Below, piece after piece: positions 45,364-53,327 of a stretch of 64,000 nt of DNA. Within the stretch, counting starts at the first letter, position 1; each line of letters starts with the position of its first letter. The notes under the pieces are model-generated. The model saw nothing but the letters and a program-made list of their open reading frames with translations. It was not told where the DNA came from and did not search any database. The DNA is taken from the NCBI RefSeq assembly GCF_015668515.1, contig NZ_JADPFO010000008.1, forward strand, positions 1-64,000, in the 5' to 3' direction. The position numbers and the translations under genes are program-made. The DNA comes from Paraclostridium tenue. Lineage in GTDB: Bacteria; Bacillota; Clostridia; Peptostreptococcales; Peptostreptococcaceae.

Positions 45364-45426
45364 CATAATATCCCTCGTATATTTATATTAGATTATTATA
45401 AACATTGAATATGGAGGGATATTATG
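45364..45426 (+). promoter_or_regulatory. Inverted repeat sequestering the yabP SD and start codon
   Basis: CATAATATCCCTC (45364-45376) is the exact reverse complement of GAGGGATATTATG (45414-45426), which contains the yabP SD and ATG. Thirteen perfect base pairs enclose a 37-nt loop. RNA reading through from rqcP would hide the initiation site. The loop has a weak sigma-E-like pair (GTATATT, 13 nt, TATAAACA), so a transcript starting there would lack the blocking arm. The stem is directly visible; the promoter and role are inferred. Confidence 0.65.
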
Positions 45427-45678
45427 GAGCATATTATAGACTTAAAGAATAGGTCAAGTTTAACTATTTCTGGAGTAGAGCACATATACTCATTTGATGA
45501 TAAAAAGGTAGAAATACGAACTACATGTGGAGATATGGTTGTGGATGGAGAAAATTTAGATATGAGTAAGCTTAGTATAGACGAGAAGGTTATTACTATA
45601 ACAGGGACAATAGATGGATTATGTTATAGTAAATCCAAAGATCCTCAAGAAAGCTTCTTTAAGAAGTTATTTAAATAA
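45424..45678 (+). CDS. yabP: Sporulation protein YabP
   Basis: An 84-residue YabP/YqfC-family sporulation protein: HIIDLKNRSSLTISGVEHIYSFDDKKVEI, then GDMVVDGENLDMSKLSIDEKVITITG. Members are small mother-cell-expressed proteins. The stop overlaps the yabQ ATG (TAATG), so translation is coupled. Its own initiation site is embedded in a 13-bp hairpin arm. The molecular role is unknown in the family; yabQ, its partner, is needed for cortex synthesis. Confidence 0.93.
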   Translation: MEHIIDLKNRSSLTISGVEHIYSFDDKKVEIRTTCGDMVVDGENLDMSKLSIDEKVITITGTIDGLCYSKSKDPQESFFKKLFK

Positions 45679-46172
45679 TGATACCATTCACACAAGATTT
45701 AGGTGCTTTTTTTGCTACAATATATGGTGGCATATTCATAGGAATATTATTTGATCTATACAGAGCTTGTAAGAAAAACTTTAATGCAATCAAAATTTTC
45801 TCATTATTTTATGACATACTATTTTGGATAATTGTCACAGGGCTTGTTTTTATAACTGTAAACGTTATAGAATCCTTTGATTTAAGATATTATCATTTTA
45901 TTGCTCTATTTATAGGATTTTTTATTTACTATAATACATTAAGTAAAATTGTTTTAAAGATTTTAAATAAATCAATAGGATTTATTATAAATACTATAAA
46001 GCAAATTTTGGTATACATATGCAAGATTTCGGTGAATTTGTATTACGTTATAATCTACTCAATACATTTCTTATTTGATACTATATTTTATATACCTAAT
46101 TTAGTAATAAACATTTTAAAGTTTATACAGATTAAATCAGGTAAATTAAAAAAGGTTAAAAGTAAATCATAG
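45678..46172 (+). CDS. yabQ: Spore cortex biosynthesis protein YabQ
   Basis: A 164-residue membrane protein with several hydrophobic helices (FFATIYGGIFIGILFDLYRACKK; LFWIIVTGLVFITV; YHFIALFIGFFIYY). It matches YabQ in layout: QDLGAFFATIYGGIFIG and the basic KSGKLKKVKSKS tail. In Bacillus it is required for cortex formation and sits in the outer forespore membrane. It is coupled to yabP by a one-base overlap and followed by divIC. Confidence 0.9.
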   Translation: MIPFTQDLGAFFATIYGGIFIGILFDLYRACKKNFNAIKIFSLFYDILFWIIVTGLVFITVNVIESFDLRYYHFIALFIGFFIYYNTLSKIVLKILNKSIGFIINTIKQILVYICKISVNLYYVIIYSIHFLFDTIFYIPNLVINILKFIQIKSGKLKKVKSKS

Positions 46173-46183
46173 GGGGGTAGATT

Positions 46184-46483
46184 ATGAACAAAAGAAAAAA
46201 ATTTATAGGGCAATATATTGTAGTTGGTATGTTTTTATGTTTAGTTGGAATATCGCTTATAGGGGGAGTTGCGACTCAAATTATTAAGTCAGCTAAATAT
46301 AAAAATGATATAATTTGCTTAAAGAATGAAATAAAGAATACAGAGAAAGAAATAAAAAGTTTGAAAGAAGCTAAAAAGAAAATAGATAATGATAAATACA
46401 TAGAGGAAATTGCTAGGAAAAAGTTGAAAATGGTTAAGCCAAATGAAATAATATATTTAGATATAAATAGAGGAAGTAATTAA
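46184..46483 (+). CDS. divIC: Septum formation initiator DivIC/FtsL-type
   Basis: A 99-residue bitopic protein: a short basic N-terminus, one membrane helix (~11-32, YIVVGMFLCLVGISLIGGV), then an extracytoplasmic coiled coil (KNEIKNTEKEIKSLKEAKKKI) ending in EEIARKKLKMVKPNEIIYLDI, the DivIC signature. It joins FtsL/DivIB in the divisome. SD AGGGGGG. The position after yabQ is the same as in Bacillus. A terminator overlaps its stop codon. Confidence 0.9.
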   Translation: MNKRKKFIGQYIVVGMFLCLVGISLIGGVATQIIKSAKYKNDIICLKNEIKNTEKEIKSLKEAKKKIDNDKYIEEIARKKLKMVKPNEIIYLDINRGSN

Positions 46484-46500
46484 GATACTTCCTCTATTTA
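46465..46500 (+). terminator. Terminator overlapping the divIC stop
   Basis: AAATAGAGGAAGTA (46465-46478) pairs with TACTTCCTCTATTT (46486-46499). The divIC TAA lies in the loop. Confidence 0.8.
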
Positions 46501-46540
46501 TATCTAAATATATTAAAGCTTTAATAGGAGGATAATTTTA

Positions 46541-47461
46541 ATGAAGATAGGTGCTATAGATATAGGAACGAATTCTATGAGGTTATTAATAGCTGATTAT
46601 ATAGATGGAAAGTTATTTAATAGAGAAAAGTTTATAAATACAACTAGAATAGGTCAGGGAGTAGATAGTAAAGGATATATAAGGGAAGATGCTATAAAAA
46701 GAAATATAAAGGCACTAAAAGAATTTTCAGAGTTAGCATATGAAAAAGGATGTGAGCATTTATATTGCATAGGAACATCTGCATTAAGAGATAGTAATAA
46801 TAAATTAGAGTTTATTAATTTAGCTAAAAATGAAGTTGGCATAGATGTTGAAATAATAAGTGGGCAAGAAGAGTCGAATTTAGGCTTTATGGGAGTTTTA
46901 CAAGGATTAGAAGAAAATGAAGATATATTAGTTATAGATATAGGTGGTGGATCTACAGAGTTTATTTTAGGAGGGAATAATGGCATAGAATTTTCAAAGA
47001 GTGAAAATGTTGGGGCGTTAAGAATGACAGAAAAATTTTTAAATGAAGATCCTATATGTGAGGAAGAGTTTGAAAGTATGAAAAAATTTATATCTAGCAC
47101 TATAAATGATACTTTAAATATACTAAAGAATAAAGAAATAAAAGCTGTTGTGGGAATTGGGGGAACAATTACATCTGTTTCTGCAATAAATCAAGAGTTA
47201 GAAACTTACTCTATGGAAAAAATTCATGGAAGTGAAATAAATCAAAAAGAATTAGATATTATTTTACAAAATTTAAAAAACATGACACTAAGTGATAAAA
47301 AAACATTAAAAGGTCTACAACCTAAAAGAGCAGATATTATAACAGCTGGTGTAACAATACTAAATATAATAATGAAAAAATTAGAAAAACAAAATATTAT
47401 AGTGAGTGAGTATGATAATTTGGAAGGATTATTATGTCATAAAGCAAAAAAAATGTCTTAA
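46541..47461 (+). CDS. Ppx/GppA-family exopolyphosphatase
   Basis: A 306-residue ASKHA-fold phosphatase. Family motifs: GAIDIGTNSMRLLIAD at the start, CIGTSALRDSNN, VISGQEESNLGF, DIGGGSTEFILG, and GIGGTITSVSAI. It cleaves terminal phosphates from polyphosphate or pppGpp; the short single-module form does not distinguish which. SD TAGGAGGA. It precedes spoIIE, and its transcript runs straight into the spoIIE blocking hairpin. Confidence 0.92.
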   Translation: MKIGAIDIGTNSMRLLIADYIDGKLFNREKFINTTRIGQGVDSKGYIREDAIKRNIKALKEFSELAYEKGCEHLYCIGTSALRDSNNKLEFINLAKNEVGIDVEIISGQEESNLGFMGVLQGLEENEDILVIDIGGGSTEFILGGNNGIEFSKSENVGALRMTEKFLNEDPICEEEFESMKKFISSTINDTLNILKNKEIKAVVGIGGTITSVSAINQELETYSMEKIHGSEINQKELDIILQNLKNMTLSDKKTLKGLQPKRADIITAGVTILNIIMKKLEKQNIIVSEYDNLEGLLCHKAKKMS

Positions 47462-47486
47462 TATTATTATGGACTAGCTACTGATT

Positions 47487-47519
47487 ATGACAAAAAAGAT
47501 ATCTCCCGTTTGTTACAAT
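47487..47519 (+). promoter_or_regulatory. Spo0A-type spoIIE promoter with 21-bp spacer
   Basis: ATGACA (47487-47492) and TACAAT (47514-47519) are separated by 21 nt. This is the unusual spacing known for Spo0A-activated sigma-A promoters such as spoIIE of Bacillus. TGACAAA at the -35 resembles a Spo0A box (TGNCGAA) with one mismatch. Transcription would begin near 47526. Confidence 0.7.
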
Positions 47520-47552
47520 TTCAATATGAAAATAACAAGGGGAGGTTTTTTT
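47492..47552 (+). promoter_or_regulatory. Terminator-like hairpin covering the spoIIE SD, only in read-through RNA
   Basis: CTCCC (47503-47507) pairs with GGGAG (47540-47544), and TTGTTA (47510-47515) pairs with TAACAA (47533-47538). Outer A6 (47492-47497) can pair with the T7 (47546-47552) that ends at the ATG. The SD GGGGAGG is thus inside the stem, and the T-run makes it also look like a terminator for ppx. The predicted spoIIE start site lies in the loop, so spoIIE's own RNA lacks the 5' arm. Confidence 0.6.
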
Positions 47553-49919
47553 ATGCAAAGAAGTGTGGTAGTTAGTAGTAGAAAAATTGATTTAAAAAAT
47601 ACTATGAAAATAAATTTATCGGATTCTAATACAATAATTTTATGTTTAATTGGATTTTTACTTAGTAGGGCTATGGTAGTAGATAATATAGCTCCTTTAG
47701 GTGTTGCATTTTTCTTATGTGTTTCAAAGTTAGATAAATATAGGCTACCAGTTTTTGTATCTACTTTAGCTGGGACATTACTTTCATTTAATCAAGCATC
47801 TAATATTATAAAATATTCAATGTGTATAATTATTATGCATTTTATAGCAAATAATATAAAAAATATAAAATCTATAAATAAAATTTCTATGATAGGTATG
47901 CTTATAATAATGCCGCTATCTATTGGACAAGCTATAGTATTTGGAAATTATATATATAACTTAAGTATATCATTAGTTGAATGTATATTAATGTTTGTTA
48001 GCACATACATTTTTTCATATGGGGTTTCTATTATAAATAAAAGAGCTTCTAGAAAAGTCACCTCTAGTGAAGAAATTGTTGCTTTAACCATAATTATAAC
48101 TTTTAGCATAATGGGGATAGGAGATGTATCTATAATAGGAATATCTATTAGAAATATTTTAGCAACTATGACAATATTAATATTATCTATAACAGGTGGA
48201 GCTGCCCTGGGAGCTTCTAGTGGAGTAATAATAGGTTTAGTTTATTTTATAAATAACATAACTTCTAGTATGTATATGGGCATTTATGCATTTGCAGGTT
48301 TGATCTCAGGAGGATTTAATAAAGTTAATAAATATTTAAGTATAGCAGGATATATAGTGGGTTGGAGTTTGATATATATTTACACATCTGGATCAGGTTC
48401 GAATATAATGGCGATTAGAGATATATTCATAGCAAGTATATTAGTGATGCTTATACCAGAAGAGTTTATGAAAAAAATAGAGAAGTTCATTAAGGGTAAT
48501 GGTAGATTAAGTGACGGTATAGAAGATTATTTATCTAGAAGTAGAGAAATAACTAATAATAGATTAAGAGGAATGTATAAAACATACTCAGATTTAGCTA
48601 ACACATTTGATAGGATAAGAGAAAAAGAAAAAATATTAGATCAAAAAGATATAGCGCATATTATAGACATGGTGTATAGTGATGAATGCAAAAATTGTGG
48701 AATGAGAAGAAGATGTTGGGAAACAAGATTTAATTATACATATACAATGATGAATAGAATATTAGAGTGCCTAGAAGAAAGTGGAGAAATTCAACTTGAT
48801 AATATACCTAGTGATTTTAAGAAAGATTGTATAAAACCAGAAAGTATTGTAAAAACTTCTAATTGTTACTATAAAATGTTTGCTTTAGATTATAGTTGGC
48901 AGCAGAAATTTTCAGAAAATAGAAAGTTAGTAGCAAAACAAATAAGATATATGTCCAAGTCGATTGAATGCATGGCTATGGAATTAGATAGAGACATAAC
49001 ATTTGATATGGAAATGGAAAATAATATATTGATTGAACTCGATAGAAATAATATAAGTGTAAAAAAATTAAATTATATATCTAAGGACCTTAATGATTTT
49101 GAAGTCTTGATAGAAAAAGAAACATGTAAAGGCGGTAACTTATGTGAAAGGAAAATAGCTGGAGTTGTATCTAGTGTAGTAGGCCAAGATCTGGATGTTA
49201 ATAAAATAGGTTGCACATGTTTAGGAGATAGTTGCAAAATAAAGCTATATAAAAAACAAGAATATAAGGTTGTAACAGAAGTTTCTAATATGTCAAAAGA
49301 CGGATATATTATATCTGGAGATAATTATACATATATGGAGATATCAGAAGGGAAATACATGATGGCTATAAGTGATGGAATGGGAAAAGGAAGAAAGGCT
49401 TATGAGGAGTCATCAATAACTATAGATATATTAGAAAAAATGATGGATTCAAAGATAGATGAAGAGATAGTGATTGATACTATAAATAATATATTAATGC
49501 TTAAATCTTCTGATGAAATGTTCTCTACTTTAGATTTAGGTATTGTAGATTTAAATAAAGGTATATTAAACACTATAAAAATGGGAGCATGCTCAACTTA
49601 TATAAAAAGAAGTAATGGAGATATAGATTTAATATCAACAGCATCATTACCTGTAGGTATTTTATCTGATGTCAACATAGAAAGAGATACTCGAAAGATA
49701 AAAGATGGAGATTATATAATTATGGTTTCAGATGGAATTATAGATGCAGGAAAAAATAAAAATTTAGGGGATAATTGGCTTATATATTTCTTAAAGAATA
49801 TGGATACATCTAATCCTAAGGATATATCAAAAGAAATTTTAAATAGAGCATTAGATATACAAAATAATAATATATATGATGATATGACAGTATTAGTTTC
49901 TAAAGTTTATAAACATTAA
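47553..49919 (+). CDS. spoIIE: Stage II sporulation protein E (PP2C phosphatase)
   Basis: A 788-residue SpoIIE. About ten N-terminal membrane helices (from residue ~35 to 290) anchor it at the polar septum. A central cysteine-bearing region (ECKNCGMRRRCWETRF; CKGGNLCERKIAG) and a C-terminal PP2C domain follow (~570-788; MAISDGMGKGRKAYEESS, MVSDGIIDAG). It dephosphorylates SpoIIAA to free sigma-F in the forespore. The start is at 47553, with GGGGAGG seven bases upstream; earlier in-frame ATGs are upstream of the predicted transcription start. Confidence 0.95.
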   Translation: MQRSVVVSSRKIDLKNTMKINLSDSNTIILCLIGFLLSRAMVVDNIAPLGVAFFLCVSKLDKYRLPVFVSTLAGTLLSFNQASNIIKYSMCIIIMHFIANNIKNIKSINKISMIGMLIIMPLSIGQAIVFGNYIYNLSISLVECILMFVSTYIFSYGVSIINKRASRKVTSSEEIVALTIIITFSIMGIGDVSIIGISIRNILATMTILILSITGGAALGASSGVIIGLVYFINNITSSMYMGIYAFAGLISGGFNKVNKYLSIAGYIVGWSLIYIYTSGSGSNIMAIRDIFIASILVMLIPEEFMKKIEKFIKGNGRLSDGIEDYLSRSREITNNRLRGMYKTYSDLANTFDRIREKEKILDQKDIAHIIDMVYSDECKNCGMRRRCWETRFNYTYTMMNRILECLEESGEIQLDNIPSDFKKDCIKPESIVKTSNCYYKMFALDYSWQQKFSENRKLVAKQIRYMSKSIECMAMELDRDITFDMEMENNILIELDRNNISVKKLNYISKDLNDFEVLIEKETCKGGNLCERKIAGVVSSVVGQDLDVNKIGCTCLGDSCKIKLYKKQEYKVVTEVSNMSKDGYIISGDNYTYMEISEGKYMMAISDGMGKGRKAYEESSITIDILEKMMDSKIDEEIVIDTINNILMLKSSDEMFSTLDLGIVDLNKGILNTIKMGACSTYIKRSNGDIDLISTASLPVGILSDVNIERDTRKIKDGDYIIMVSDGIIDAGKNKNLGDNWLIYFLKNMDTSNPKDISKEILNRALDIQNNNIYDDMTVLVSKVYKH

Positions 49920-49924
49920 AATAT

Positions 49925-50268
49925 AAATCCACAACTTATACACAAAATGTGGATTAAATGTGAATAAGTTGTGGATATAAAATCATTAAAAATATGAAAA
50001 AAATCGTTGAAATTACAATATTCGACAAAATTGTATAAAAATGATTTGTATATAATAGGTAAAATTTAAAATAATAAATTCGTAGCAATTAAAAAATATT
50101 AACAATTTAATATAAAAAAAGCGAAAAAATGTTAATAACTTAATTTAAAATGTTGATAACTTAGATAAAAATATAGATAAATAAGAGGAATTATATTATA
50201 TAAATGTTGAAAAATACAAATTTTATGTAAAAAAATAAATGTTAATATGTTGATAAGTATGTTGATAA
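49925..50268. other. Cluster of DnaA-box-like sites in the spoIIE-pepF gap
   Basis: The 440-bp gap holds nine or more sites close to TTATCCACA. First group: AAATCCACA (49925), TTATACACA (49936) and, on the other strand, TGTGGATTA (49948), TGTGAATAA (49959) and TGTGGATAT (49970); four of the five differ by one base. Second group: TGTTAATAA (50130) and three identical TGTTGATAA (50151, 50248, 50260), i.e. TTATCAACA, one mismatch. The rest is very AT-rich. It resembles a DnaA-box cluster or an origin-like region; no dnaA or dnaN is nearby. Confidence 0.6.
50021..50056 (+). promoter_or_regulatory. Consensus Spo0A box with a downstream -10
   Basis: TTCGACAAAA (50021-50030) is the reverse complement of TTTTGTCGAA, a perfect Spo0A box. 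TATAAT lies at 50051-50056, so the box sits just ahead of the -35 position. It could drive the peptidase gene with a ~295-nt leader, or repress something at the DnaA-site cluster around it. Confidence 0.5.
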
Positions 50269-50311
50269 CTTAATAAATACTTATTTTGGTAGAATTGAAT
50301 AATATGTATGC

Positions 50312-50358
50312 AAAAAGCCATCCTAATACTAACAAACTTAGTGAAAGGATGGCTTTTT
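50312..50358 (+). terminator. Terminator-like hairpin ending at the ATG of the M3 peptidase gene
   Basis: A perfect 12-bp stem, AAAAAGCCATCC (50312-50323) and GGATGGCTTTTT (50347-50358), with a 23-nt loop. The T5 run touches the ATG at 50359. The SD AAAGGA (50344-50349) is half in the stem. It would terminate incoming transcription or hide the SD. Confidence 0.65.
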
Positions 50359-52260
50359 ATGGGGAAAAATATTTATAAAATCATAACAATTGTAATTGTT
50401 ATTATATTATTTTCGACTGTTGCTCTTAAAAAAGAGATTGATAAAAGTATAGAAATAGTTAATGAAAAAATAACCGAAACAATGAATGATACTAGCAAAG
50501 AAGAAAAATCTAAAGAAGAAGTAAATAAAAAAACTAAATATACATCTTGGAATTTAGGAGATTTATATAAAAGTAATTCTGAATGGGAAAAAAGTTTAAA
50601 AAGGTTTAATATAGATACTAAAGAACTTAAAAATTATGTAGGAAAAGTAACTAAATCTTCTAAGCATTTATTATACGCATTAAATATAAAAGAAGATTTA
50701 GATTCAAAAATTGAAAAATTATATGCATATGTATCTTTAAATAAAGATGTTAATAAAAAATCATATGAATTTGCTAATATGGAGAAGAAACTAGATGAAG
50801 TATATAAAGTATATAGCTCTATTTGTTCTGATTTAGAGTTAGAGATATTGAAACTTTCAGATAGGGAATTTAAGGATATTACAAGAAATAGTAAAATATC
50901 AAGTAAGTACAAAATATATTTAAATGATATAAGAAGAAATAAAAAACATTACTTGAAAGCTAATGAAGAGGAATTATTAAATGGAGTAAGTGATATTACG
51001 ACATTGCCCAAAAATGTTTATGAACTTTTTGTGAATATGGATAAAAAATCATCATTAAACCCATCTGAATATTCTCTAGCACTAGAAAGTGAAAATAGAG
51101 AAACTAGAAAAAAAGCTTTTGAAAGTGAATCTGTATTATACAATGATAATATAAATATGTTATCAGGATTATTTATAGGTCAAGTTAAAAAAAATATATT
51201 CTATTCGAATACTAGAGGGTATAAAAACTCAAGAGAAATGTACATGTCAGGTGATAATATAGATGCTAAAGTTTATGATGAGCTAATAAGTACAGTTAAT
51301 AAAAATTTAGATACTTTGCATAAATACATTAGTTTAAGAAAAAAAGTGTTAAATTTAGATAAGGTGTACTCATACGATATGTATACACCTATAGTAAATC
51401 CTGTGGATGAGAATATTTCATATGACAAGGCTCAAGGCATAATATATGCAGCTTTAAATCCATTAGGTAAAGAGTATGGAGATGTGATTTATAAAGCGTT
51501 TAATGAAAGATGGATAGATGTTTTTTCAAATGATAAAAAAGTTAGTGGAGCATATTGCTTGTCATTATATGATAATCATCCATATATACTAACAAATTAT
51601 AGTGGAAACTTAGATTCAGTATCTACACTAGCACATGAGTTAGGACATGCAGTTTATGGGTATATGAGTTCTAAAAACCAGAATTACTTAAATTCAAAAC
51701 CTAGTATATTTACACATGAAGTTGCATCTATAACGAATGAGTCACTACTTTATGAGATGTTAATAAAAAATTCCCAAAATGATGAAGAAAAAGCTTATTA
51801 TATAACTCAATATTTAGATTTAATAAAAAATACATTATTTGTACAAACTATGTATGCAGAATTTGAGAATCAAATACATTCTAAATTAGAAAAAAAAGAA
51901 ACTGTGAATGTTTTAGTATTAAATGATGTATGGGGTGATTTATTAAAAAAATATTATGGAGAAGATTTTAATGTAGACCAATTGTCAAAGATAGGTTGGT
52001 CAAAGATACCACATTTCTATAATAGTTTTTATGTCTATAAATATGCTACAGGTTGTAGTGCAGCTATAGCATTTTCACAAGATATATTAAATAATGGAGC
52101 TGATAACTACTTAGCTTTTCTTAAAAAAGGAGGGTCAAATTACCCTATAGAATTACTAAAAGAAAGTGGTATAAATTTATATAGTAAGAAGCCAATAGAA
52201 AAAACGACAGATAAATTTAATAAGTTAGTTATGGATTTAGAAAGATTATTAGAAAATTAA
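50359..52260 (+). CDS. Membrane-anchored M3 oligoendopeptidase (PepF-like)
   Basis: A 633-residue M3B peptidase. The zinc motif is HELGH at 426-430 (TLAHELGHAVYGYM), with the third ligand Glu in THEVASITNESLL about 25 residues on. Unlike cytosolic PepF, it starts with a hydrophobic helix (YKIITIVIVIILFSTVA) and a Lys/Glu-rich linker, suggesting an anchored enzyme outside the membrane. The start is at 50359 (MGKNIYK). The in-frame ATG at 50308 precedes the hairpin and has no SD. Substrates would be oligopeptides; a sporulation role is suggested only by the upstream Spo0A box. Confidence 0.9.
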   Translation: MGKNIYKIITIVIVIILFSTVALKKEIDKSIEIVNEKITETMNDTSKEEKSKEEVNKKTKYTSWNLGDLYKSNSEWEKSLKRFNIDTKELKNYVGKVTKSSKHLLYALNIKEDLDSKIEKLYAYVSLNKDVNKKSYEFANMEKKLDEVYKVYSSICSDLELEILKLSDREFKDITRNSKISSKYKIYLNDIRRNKKHYLKANEEELLNGVSDITTLPKNVYELFVNMDKKSSLNPSEYSLALESENRETRKKAFESESVLYNDNINMLSGLFIGQVKKNIFYSNTRGYKNSREMYMSGDNIDAKVYDELISTVNKNLDTLHKYISLRKKVLNLDKVYSYDMYTPIVNPVDENISYDKAQGIIYAALNPLGKEYGDVIYKAFNERWIDVFSNDKKVSGAYCLSLYDNHPYILTNYSGNLDSVSTLAHELGHAVYGYMSSKNQNYLNSKPSIFTHEVASITNESLLYEMLIKNSQNDEEKAYYITQYLDLIKNTLFVQTMYAEFENQIHSKLEKKETVNVLVLNDVWGDLLKKYYGEDFNVDQLSKIGWSKIPHFYNSFYVYKYATGCSAAIAFSQDILNNGADNYLAFLKKGGSNYPIELLKESGINLYSKKPIEKTTDKFNKLVMDLERLLEN

Positions 52261-52298
52261 CAATAGAAGGAATTTATAAATAGTGGTAGAATATATTA

Positions 52299-52325
52299 AA
52301 GGCCCTTACAGAGAAGGGCTTTTAA
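52299..52325 (+). terminator. Intrinsic terminator
   Basis: AAAGGCCCTT ACAGAG AAGGGCTTTT. Confidence 0.8.
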
Positions 52326-52391
52326 TATTGAAATCTGCTGTGTAATATACAAATAAAAATATATAATGTAAATTATTAATGAGGTGATAGC

Positions 52392-52502
52392 ATGGCAAAG
52401 GTTAATGATAAGAAAACTACTAGGTTTATAGCTTTGGCTATTATAGGAACGTTAGTACTTTCTAGTGTTGCTAGTGTAGTAAGTTTATTTATAGGAATGT
52501 AA
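52392..52502 (+). CDS. Small membrane protein (36 aa, DUF4044-like)
   Basis: ATG at 52392 with a good SD (GAGGTGAT) opens a 36-codon frame: [18 protein letters not shown], then [17 protein letters not shown] basic, hydrophilic start followed by one membrane helix is the pattern of the tiny DUF4044-type proteins of clostridia. It lies 20 bp ahead of the transaldolase gene and may share its transcript. It is below the usual length cut-off, but the SD, coding composition and clean stop support it. Confidence 0.75.
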   Translation: MAKVNDKKTTRFIALAIIGTLVLSSVASVVSLFIGM

Positions 52503-52522
52503 ATTTAAGGAGGTATAATAGT

Positions 52523-53170
52523 ATGAAACTATTTATAGATACTGCAAATGTAGATGAAATAAAAGAAATAAACTCATGGGGAGTTATAGAAGGTGTTACT
52601 ACAAATCCATCTTTAATAGCAAAAGAAGGAAGAGTTTTTGAAAACGTAGTAAAAGAAATAACTGATATAGTAGATGGACCTATATCTGCAGAAGTTATTT
52701 CTATGGAAAGTGAAGGAATGATAAAAGAAGGAGAAGAATTAAGCAAGATACATAAAAACATAGTTATAAAAATACCTATGTGCGCAGAAGGATTAAAAGC
52801 TGTATCTGCTTTATCAAAAAAAGGTATAAAAACTAATGTAACTTTAATATTCTCAGCAAACCAAGCTTTACTTGCAGCTAAAGCTGGAGCTTCATATGTA
52901 AGTCCTTTCGTTGGAAGATTAGATGATATAGGACAAGAAGGTATAATGTTAATAGAAGAGGTTGCTGAAATATTTAATGTTCATGGAATAGAAACAGAAA
53001 TAATATCAGCAAGTATAAGACATCCTCAACATGTTTTAACTTCAGCTAAAGCAGGAGCAGATATAGCAACAATACCATACAAAGTATTCAAGCAAATGTT
53101 AGGACATCCTATGACTGATATAGGAATAGATAAATTCTTAAAAGACTGGGAAAGTGTACCTAAAAATTAA
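52523..53170 (+). CDS. tal: Transaldolase (short, TalC/Fsa-type)
   Basis: A 215-residue class I aldolase of the short transaldolase/fructose-6-phosphate aldolase group. [28 protein letters not shown], the Schiff-base lysine in IVIKIPMC, and [20 protein letters not shown] plus FVGRLDDIG are all typical. It interconverts sedoheptulose-7-P/glyceraldehyde-3-P with erythrose-4-P/fructose-6-P. It works with glpX just downstream and rpiB later in the window in C3-C7 sugar phosphate balance. SD AAGGAGG. Confidence 0.94.
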   Translation: MKLFIDTANVDEIKEINSWGVIEGVTTNPSLIAKEGRVFENVVKEITDIVDGPISAEVISMESEGMIKEGEELSKIHKNIVIKIPMCAEGLKAVSALSKKGIKTNVTLIFSANQALLAAKAGASYVSPFVGRLDDIGQEGIMLIEEVAEIFNVHGIETEIISASIRHPQHVLTSAKAGADIATIPYKVFKQMLGHPMTDIGIDKFLKDWESVPKN

Positions 53171-53176
53171 TAAAGA

Positions 53177-53206
53177 GACGATAATTTACGAATTATCGTC
53201 TTTTTT
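53177..53206 (+). terminator. Intrinsic terminator
   Basis: GACGATAATT TACG AATTATCGTC followed by T6. Confidence 0.93.
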
Positions 53207-53327
53207 ATAGTTATAAAGAATTATATACTATACTAATGGTTTATTTTAATGTCTATAAATATTTACTATTTATTAAATGTGATATATAATTTTATTGAAG
53301 ATTAACGAATTAGGGGAGATGAATTTT

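Noticed and set aside
50130-50268. TGTTGATAA repeats as a CRISPR or iteron array
   Set aside because: The units are only 9 bp with irregular spacing and no spacer structure; DnaA-box-like sites explain them better. Plasmid-type iterons would need a rep gene, and none is present.
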